From the NCBI GenBank assembly GCA_963971165.1, contig OZ020191.1:67190812-67254811 (forward strand): 64,000 nt of DNA, in the 5' to 3' direction. Source of the stretch: Philopedon plagiatum (lineage: Eukaryota; Arthropoda; Insecta; Coleoptera; Curculionidae). Of the stretch, positions 58,451 to 64,000 are shown one piece after another. Made by a program: the position numbers and the translations under genes. The first letter of the stretch is position 1, and every line of letters begins with the position of its first letter. Under the pieces are notes generated by a model, which had not been told where the DNA came from, searched no databases, and saw only the letters and a list, made by a program, of their open reading frames with translations.

Positions 58451-58599
58451 TTGCATACAAGCTGCCGTTTTACCATTTGTTTCAAACATTACATAGTTCT
58501 AACGTATAAAAAAGAATGTACAAAAAGGTATAAAATGTCTATTTTTTCTGAATTTGGTTTCAGATTTTTCCAATTTATCTTTATAATATTGTTTATTAC

Positions 58600-58755
58600 C
58601 TATACCAAATTTAAATTAGATTTATCAGCCACATCGCCAGCTAAAAGCTTGGTTTTTCTCTTCCGAGCCAGAAAACTATTTCTTCCATGCCTAATTACAC
58701 ACTCTTTATGTTTCCCAACTAATACCTCCAAATGAGAGCCATTCGACTTATCATT
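58600..58755 (-). pseudogene. Basic coding-like fragment in block Y
   Basis: Fifty-one codons between stops on the minus strand: HLEVLVGKHKECVIRHG, then NSFLARKRKTKLLAGDVAD. Basic and with coding-like composition. It lacks a start codon. A donor-like site (ATAG/GTAATA) follows at its end. The same frame is in Y1 (52,184-52,339) and Y3 (62,405-62,560, plus strand). Possibly an exon or an eroded gene; identity unknown. Confidence 0.3.
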
Positions 58756-58835
58756 AACTCAGTCCTCCCAAGGAAACTCTCTTATTTATTTTCTATCGAT
58801 ACTTGCACGGATTTTGCTTTGAAGACCTCACCGCT

Positions 58836-59337
58836 ATAATTATCATCCTTAATTGTTTATAATAGAACAACAAAAGGCGTGTTACGTATGCAAGGACCTC
58901 CAGATTATGGATCAAAATTGTCTGCAGACGTTTTTCCCTGCCCCATCCCAATCTTCAATCCTTTAAATCCTGTGTCAATAGATCACATTTTCCTTCTCTC
59001 TTCAGACTCCCACGACACATTAGTACTTAGGCTTGAAGTTTTCGTGGACTGTCTCAGATAAAAAAGCCAAGTGTTTCACCTTTATTTGTGAAAAGACAAT
59101 ATTTTGATGTGGAATAAATAATGCATTTTTGAGCTTTTTCTAAGACCGATATCTTTCAAAAATCTTGCTCTTGATGGTAGTTTTCGACTGAACAAAATCC
59201 TGGCAACGCATAACTGGTCAACTAGAACACCTTACTTTAAACCAATACTAAATCTAAACTTTCCTAGTGAATCTGAACGTTTATGTCGACAACACCAAAA
59301 AAGTATTAATCCAGTACACTTTGACGCTAAGAAATGA
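58836..59337 (+). pseudogene. Interrupted plus-strand frame in block Y, unidentified
   Basis: Two coding-like stretches in the same frame. 58,836-59,061 includes QGPPDYGSKLSADVFPCP and HIFLLSSDSHDTLVLRL. 59,122-59,337 includes LALDGSFRLNKILATHNW and ESERLCRQHQK. About 60 bp with three stops separates them. Both are kept in all three Y blocks. It may be an eroded gene or two exons. I recognise no family. Confidence 0.3.
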
Positions 59338-59542
59338 AACATCCTTTGAAGCTATTTTTAATAAATTTGATCTTAGATCGGTACACTTAATTGTAGCAGC
59401 TCGAAAAGGTGGATTAAAACTTTGTTCTTTAACTTGATGCATCCCAGAATAATATAATGACAACTTGTGTTACTATCTTTATTTAACCCATCAGTGTACA
59501 TCTTACCTAGTAAAAACATTATTGAATTCACAACTAAAACTA

Positions 59543-60198
59543 TTAATAAAACTCAATTCCAAGTTGCTCCAGTTCTCTTAAAATACTCATAATTTTGGGT
59601 GTATTAATGCCATCCGTATTATTCTCTTCCAAACATCGAAATTGGTCTATCATGTCATTGACATCTGTGTACTCTAGGATAGGACTCTCCGTCTAACTTC
59701 CTGAAGCCCTCCTCCCCATTTTTCTACTTCGTAGTTCCCATCGCTAGTGTCTTCGATTAATTTTCTCCTTTGGATTTCGTTTTGAAATTTTAAAAATTTT
59801 AAATATTTCGTATTTTTCTTTTTAGCCACTATATTATTCAATTCTTTATAAGTGCTTCGGGGAGGAAATAGCTTTTTAATAATATTTACATACTTCCAAC
59901 CAGACGATGAACTAATGCGTTCACACCGTTTAAAGTTTCTTTTGTGGGCATTTGTTAGAACTAAAATGTTTCTATATTGTAAGAGGTCGTTATCGGTGTA
60001 CTCTACAGGTTGTTCCTCAGTCAGGAGATTTAGGAGGCCATCTGTTAACTTAAACTCTTTCTCACTAATAATTAGAGTATTTCCTTTAAAAACAGCTGGC
60101 ACATTTCCAAGAAACCAACTAGAGCACACCTCCCGAAAACCAAACACGTTTTTATTTGACATTTCCATCAACTTTAAAGTTATTTTGCTGATAGCCAT
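59543..60198 (-). CDS. DUF8207-like protein of the virus-like element, one frame change
   Basis: ATG at 60,198, 174 codons to a stop at 59,674. Features: MAISKITLKLMEMSNKNVF, a core with LTDGLLNLLTEEQPVEYTDN and LQYRNILVLTNAHKRN, and YVNIIKKLFPPR. This resembles the DUF8207-type proteins of arthropod Polinton/adintovirus-like elements (family named from memory). The usual C-terminal end is also there, but in another frame (59,543-59,692): LEYTDVNDMIDQFRCLEEN, ending ILRELEQLGIEF. All three copies share this break, so it predates the multiplication or is used on purpose. The gene reads away from the palindrome. Role unknown, possibly structural. Confidence 0.55.
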
Positions 60199-60535
60199 CT
60201 TATCTCTTTAACATCTAACTTGATAATGAAGCTTTCTTAGTGATAGTAGGATATTTATTAACATGTAATGGCGTCGTAAAATAGACGTAACATAGACGTA
60301 ACATAGACGTAACATAGACGTAACATAGACGTAACATAGACGTAACATAGACGTAACAGAGACGTAACATAAACGTAAAATGGTATATGGCCTGTTTTTA
60401 CCTGGTTTTCAGCTGGTTTTAGCTGTTTTAGCTGGTTTTTACCTGTTTTTAGCTGTTTTTAGGAAGAGTCCTTTCTATCAGTTAAAAAAATAGAATATTT
60501 CTTAACGAGGGAGAAAACACAATTTACACTCGTGT
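60199..60535 (-). promoter_or_regulatory. Element end region (left arm) upstream of the DUF8207-like gene
   Basis: From the gene outward: an AT-rich leader, nine 11-bp iterons (ACGTAACATAG, 60,283-60,380), a block of CAGCTGG/TTTTTA(C)CTG repeats (60,394-60,465), and GAGGGAGAAAACACAATTTAC (60,507-60,527). Layout and position at the element end suggest a replication or packaging signal and a promoter, but this is inference. Confidence 0.5.
60283..60380 (+). repeat. 11-bp iterons, left arm (9 copies)
   Basis: ACGTAACATAG repeated with the last two copies altered (ACAGAG, ATAAAC). The right arm has seven copies at 60,807-60,884. ACGT cores are spaced exactly one helical turn apart. Confidence 0.93.
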
Positions 60536-60646
60536 AGCATCATCCCGAGCCGAGGGCGAGAGATGATCGAACGCCACACTCGTGTGGCATCATCCCGAGC
60601 CGAAGGCGAGGCATGATCGAACGCCACACTCGTGTGGCATCATGTC
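60536..60646. repeat. Palindrome centre: 50-bp tandem repeat
   Basis: Two copies of a 50-bp unit beginning ACACTCGTGTGGCATCATCC (with CGAGCCGAAGGCGAG inside), plus a partial third, lie between the inverted arms ACACTCGTGT and ACACGAGTGT. The unit is unusually GC-rich (over half) for this window. It is itself not symmetrical, so the palindrome has an asymmetric loop of about 110 bp. Confidence 0.9.
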
Positions 60647-60961
60647 ACACGAGTGTAAATTGTGTTTTCTCCCTCGTTAAGAAATATTCTATTTTTTTAA
60701 CTGATAGAAAGGACTCTTCCTAAAAACAGCTAAAAACAGGTAAAAACCAGCTAAAACAGCTAAAACCAGCTGAAAACCAGGTAAAAACAGGCCATATACC
60801 ATTTTACGTTTATGTTACGTCTCTGTTACGTCTATGTTACGTCTATGTTACGTCTATGTTACGTCTATGTTACGTCTATTTTACGACGCCATTACGTGTT
60901 AATAAATATCCTACTATCACTAAGAAAGCTTCATTATCAAGTTAGATGTTAAAGAGATAAG
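60647..60961 (+). promoter_or_regulatory. Element end region (right arm)
   Basis: The mirror image of 60,199-60,535 with two fewer 11-bp iterons. It leads into the right-hand DUF8207-like gene at 60,962. Confidence 0.5.
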
Positions 60962-61617
60962 ATGGCTATCAGCAAAATAACTTTAAAGTTGATGGAAATG
61001 TCAAATAAAAACGTGTTTGGTTTTCGGGAGGTGTGCTCTAGTTGGTTTCTTGGAAATGTGCCAGCTGTTTTTAAAGGAAATACTCTAATTATTAGTGAGA
61101 AAGAGTTTAAGTTAACAGATGGCCTCCTAAATCTCCTGACTGAGGAACAACCTGTAGAGTACACCGATAACGACCTCTTACAATATAGAAACATTTTAGT
61201 TCTAACAAATGCCCACAAAAGAAACTTTAAACGGTGTGAACGCATTAGTTCATCGTCTGGTTGGAAGTATGTAAATATTATTAAAAAGCTATTTCCTCCC
61301 CGAAGAACTTATAAAGAATTGAATAATATAGTGGCTAAAAAGAAAAATACGAAATATTTAAAATTTTTAAAATTTCAAAACGAAATCCAAAGGAGAAAAT
61401 TAATCGAAGACACTAGCGATGGGAACTACGAAGTAGAAAAATGGGGAGGAGGGCTTCAGGAAGTTAGACGGAGAGTCCTATCCTAGAGTACACAGATGTC
61501 AATGACATGATAGACCAATTTCGATGCTTGGAAGAGAATAATACGGATGGCATTAATACACCCAAAATTATGAGTATTTTAAGAGAACTGGAGCAACTTG
61601 GAATTGAGTTTTATTAA
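60962..61617 (+). CDS. DUF8207-like protein, right-arm copy, same frame change
   Basis: The mirror copy of the gene at 59,543-60,198: 174 codons to 61,486, then the C-terminal part in another frame (61,468-61,617). One residue differs (FPPRR in place of FPPRS), from a single base change. The same break is present. Neighbouring genes and end sequences mirror the left arm. Confidence 0.55.
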
Positions 61618-62585
61618 TAGTTTTAGTTGTGAATTCAATAATGTTTTTACTAGGTAAGATGTACACTGATGGGTTAAATAAAGATAGTAACACAAGTTGT
61701 CATTATATTATTCTGGGATGCATCAAGTTAAAGAACAAAGTTTTAATCCACCTTTTCGAGCTGCTACAATTAAGTGTACCGATCTAAGATCAAATTTATT
61801 AAAAATAGCTTCAAAGGATGTTTCATTTCTTAGCGTCAAAGTGTACTGGATTAATACTTTTTTGGTGTTGTCGACATAAACGTTCAGATTCACTAGGAAA
61901 GTTTAGATTTAGTATTGGTTTAAAGTAAGGTGTTCTAGTTGACCAGTTATGCGTTGCCAGGATTTTGTTCAGTCGAAAACTACCATCAAGAGCAAGATTT
62001 TTGAAAGATATCGGTCTTAGAAAAAGCTCAAAAATGCATTATTTATTCCACATCAAAATATTGTCTTTTCACAAATAAAGGTGAAACACTTGGCTTTTTT
62101 ATCTGAGACAGTCCACGAAAACTTCAAGCCTAAGTACTAATGTGTCGTGGGAGTCTGAAGAGAGAAGGAAAATGTGATCTATTGACACAGGATTTAAAGG
62201 ATTGAAGATTGGGATGGGGCAGGGAAAAACGTCTGCAGACAATTTTGATCCATAATCTGGAGGTCCTTGCATACGTAACACGCCTTTTGTTGTTCTATTA
62301 TAAACAATTAAGGATGATAATTATAGCGGTGAGGTCTTCAAAGCAAAATCCGTGCAAGTATCGATAGAAAATAAATAAGAGAGTTTCCTTGGGAGGACTG
62401 AGTTAATGATAAGTCGAATGGCTCTCATTTGGAGGTATTAGTTGGGAAACATAAAGAGTGTGTAATTAGGCATGGAAGAAATAGTTTTCTGGCTCGGAAG
62501 AGAAAAACCAAGCTTTTAGCTGGCGATGTGGCTGATAAATCTAATTTAAATTTGGTATAGGTAATAAACAATATTATAAAGATAA
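61412..62585. repeat. Block Y, copy 3 (inverted)
   Basis: The complement of 58,575-59,748, almost without differences. It carries the same coding-like fragments (62,405-62,560 plus strand; 61,823-62,324 minus strand). Confidence 0.93.
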
Positions 62586-62709
62586 ATTGGAAAAATCTGA
62601 AACCAAATTCAGAAAAAATAGACATTTTATACCTTTTTGTACATTCTTTTTTATACGTTAGAACTATGTAATGTTTGAAACAAATGGTAAAACGGCAGCT
62701 TGTATGCAA

Positions 62710-62980
62710 GAAGTAGCATAGGGAGAGAGCGAGAAAGTAACATAAGAAAGAGAGGTGGTAGGGAGGTATGTATCATAAGAGAGAGGAGAGAGCTAGTAAA
62801 AGCGAGAGAGAGGTATCATAGGAGAGGAGAGCTAGTAAAAGAGAGGTAGCATAAGAGAGAGGAGTGGTAGCATAAGAGAGAGGAGTGGTAGGGAGAGGTG
62901 GCATAAGAGAGATGTAGCATAAGAGAGAGGTAGCATAAGAGAGAGGTGGCATAGGAGAGGTAGTAAAAAGGAGAGAGAAA
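62710..62980 (-). repeat. Simple repeat, mirror of 58,180-58,450
   Basis: A purine-rich strand of the GTAGCATAAGAGAG type, with a few changes from the left-arm copy. Confidence 0.9.
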
Positions 62981-63220
62981 TCCGAATACATTCGAAAATA
63001 TTCATTAAAACCAGTCATGGAACTTGATGAAAATCCATCGTTACAAGAAGGAGAAGCTCATTGTTTTTATCATTCTAAATCACCATGTATATGTGCACTT
63101 ACTAATGTATACAATTTATATAATAATTATTTAATTGATAATTTCGTTTTTCCCGAGAACAGGATGGTATACAAGGACATGCTTCTCGTTTATGTCTATG
63201 AACGTTCGATTGATGAGTAA
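62981..63220 (+). pseudogene. C..H..CAL.NV fragment running into the deletion joint
   Basis: The same 50 or so codons as 58,015-58,179 (HCFYHSKSPCICALTNVYNL). At about 63,135 the left-arm sequence ends, and after a few extra bases the antisense of the zinc-finger gene follows in frame by chance up to 63,220. This marks the joint of a deletion of about 3 kb (55,010-58,020 in the left arm). Confidence 0.75.
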
Positions 63221-63251
63221 AACTCTTGTTGCATTCACTGCATGAAAACAT
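63102..63251 (-). pseudogene. Zinc-finger gene, truncated in the inverted copy
   Basis: Reads from ATG at 63,251 through finger 1 (CSECNKSF...HRHKREAC) and CSREKR, then crosses the deletion joint and stops 10-15 codons later. Finger 2 and the hydrophobic tail are lost. Confidence 0.75.
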
Positions 63252-63288
63252 GATGGGAACTAAACAAAAACGCGCGGGAAACTTACAC

Positions 63289-63552
63289 TTATTCTTCCGC
63301 AATCAGATTTCTTCCTCTCATTACGGTAAACCATTCATATAAATCTAAACCTAAACTTATAAGACTTATATGGTCATTAAAATGTTTTGATTTTATAGAT
63401 CCTGCAAGAACATTGTTACATAACGCTATACCTTCCTCAAGCAACGTAAAGAGTTGTTCATCACTACAGTCTAATTCTAAAAGTTCATAGCGCGTGTCCA
63501 CAAAACACCTTTTTAAATTTTTTACTTTTATTTGATGTTTATGTTTTAACAT
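63289..63552 (-). CDS. 87-aa virus-like element protein, inverted copy
   Basis: Identical in sequence to the protein at 54,605-54,868, with the same leader region upstream (63,553-63,770). It is the only Z gene left whole in this copy. Confidence 0.6.
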   Translation of the reverse strand: MLKHKHQIKVKNLKRCFVDTRYELLELDCSDEQLFTLLEEGIALCNNVLAGSIKSKHFNDHISLISLGLDLYEWFTVMRGRNLIAEE

Positions 63553-63770
63553 CTTCAGCTTTCACAACTCTTTTATTCAACACATTCTTGCGATATTTTA
63601 TCTGGTTTCACAACACTTTGCACAATACTGTTTTTGCAAACTAAACAATTAATATAATATCAACGCTAACTAACCGCTGAGGATATATAGCTAACAAGGA
63701 GAAAGCACAACTGTCGAGCTCAAGGTGCGACTGCAGACTTAAGAACGAAAAGAGAATATAAAGAGAATCC

Positions 63771-63833
63771 GTCTGGGCGGGGCATGCCCATGCGCATCTC
63801 TATTGCGCAGTTGTAAAAAACGAAAAATATAAA

Positions 63834-63880
<47 letters not shown>

Positions 63881-64000
63881 GGTGATCCGCCATTTTTATT
63901 TTTTTTTGTTTTATTTTTTTTTTGATCCGCCATTTTTTTTTTTTGGTCCGCCATTTGTTTTTTTTTTCTTTTTTTTTTGAGCCGCCATTTTTTTTTTTTT
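63771..64000 (-). repeat. Block X, copy 3 (inverted, cut by the window end)
   Basis: The complement of the right end of X2: GCCCATGCGCATCTC, a T tract of about 40 bp (63,839-63,879), then CCGCCATTTTT-type motifs. The block continues past the end of the window. Confidence 0.9.

Larger units (their letters stand above)
58575..59748. repeat. Block Y, copy 2
   Basis: 1.17 kb present three times (52,158-53,334 and, inverted, 61,412-62,585). Here it runs on into W, which completes the DUF8207-like gene. It contains small coding-like frames on both strands, described separately. Confidence 0.93.
50950..64000. mobile_element. Virus-like element in three joined copies (composite locus)
   Basis: Block structure, read by comparing segments: X1 (50,950-52,157), Y1 (52,158-53,334), X2 (53,335-54,405), Z (54,406-58,574), Y2 (58,575-59,748), W (59,749-60,591), then inverted W, Y3 (61,412-62,585), Z with a 3-kb deletion, and X3 to the window edge. 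Repeated blocks are almost identical. This fits X1-Y1 as a deletion derivative joined head to tail to a full copy, which meets an inverted copy head to head. Genes are small and tightly packed. No polymerase, integrase, capsid or transposase was recognised. The relationship to Polinton/adintovirus-like elements is inferred from the protein in W only. Confidence 0.7.

Noticed and set aside
59852..60211. 119-codon plus-strand frame opposite the DUF8207-like gene, and its mirror at 60,949-61,245
   Set aside because: An antisense shadow. The minus-strand frame has the family motifs.
58020..63140. Palindrome as a purely computational fold-back
   Set aside because: The arms differ in iteron number, in several bases and by a 3-kb deletion. 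It cannot be fully excluded without spanning reads.

Overview
The window is AT-rich, gene-poor arthropod DNA, most probably from an insect. It holds long-inverted-repeat mariner-type (DD41D) elements, an errantivirus-like gypsy element with an env region, a Penelope-like GIY-YIG fragment, a Crypton-type recombinase tail, a zf-TTF hAT transposase and a tRNA-derived SINE. I could not fix the order, and no complete, confidently named host gene is present. Identifications rest on motif recognition; no database search was run.

Layout. (1) 0.5-21.9 kb is a higher-order satellite: seven units of about 2.35-3.5 kb. Type I units are repeats of one plan. Type II units carry a 260-bp tandem array. One type I unit holds a Crypton-derived insertion and another an internal duplication. 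(2) 21.9-27.1 kb is mixed DNA. It has a candidate spliced gene fragment at 23.05-24.10 kb whose splice phases agree, a 111-bp minisatellite, and a 637-bp tandem duplication carrying mariner remnants. (3) 27.18-35.22 kb is one hAT element with a perfect 8-bp target duplication. It has a MITE in its intron, a second MITE in its coding region and a 2.7-kb DD41D element with a TA target duplication in its 3-prime coding region. The hAT itself sits inside an older mariner-type repeat, so the order of insertion can be read. (4) 35.8-41.66 kb holds a TA microsatellite, a SINE split by a 294-bp MITE, a Penelope-like fragment and a broken, 5-prime-truncated gypsy element. (5) 41.66-50.94 kb is rearranged satellite. 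It includes an intact DD41D transposase gene whose 884-bp inverted repeats reach into its own coding sequence, and an inverted type II unit with about nine 260-bp copies.

(6) 50.95-64.0 kb is the most unusual part: a virus-like element present as three joined copies. Using blocks X, Z, Y and W, the order is X1-Y1 (a deletion derivative), then X2-Z-Y2-W (the fullest copy, about 7.25 kb), then W-Y3-Z(deleted)-X3 inverted. The last two meet head to head at a long palindrome centred near 60,591. The outer part of W has 11-bp iterons, CAGCTG-containing repeats and a 50-bp tandem repeat at the centre. The Z block has compact small genes (convergent pairs 36 and 44 bp apart) coding for a zinc-finger/membrane protein and several unidentified proteins. 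W carries a protein resembling the DUF8207-type family that I associate with Polinton/adintovirus-like elements in arthropods. No polymerase, integrase or capsid gene was recognised, so it is either non-autonomous or of a kind I do not know.

Most short open frames in the satellites, the TA tracts and the A-rich tracts are not genes and are left out.
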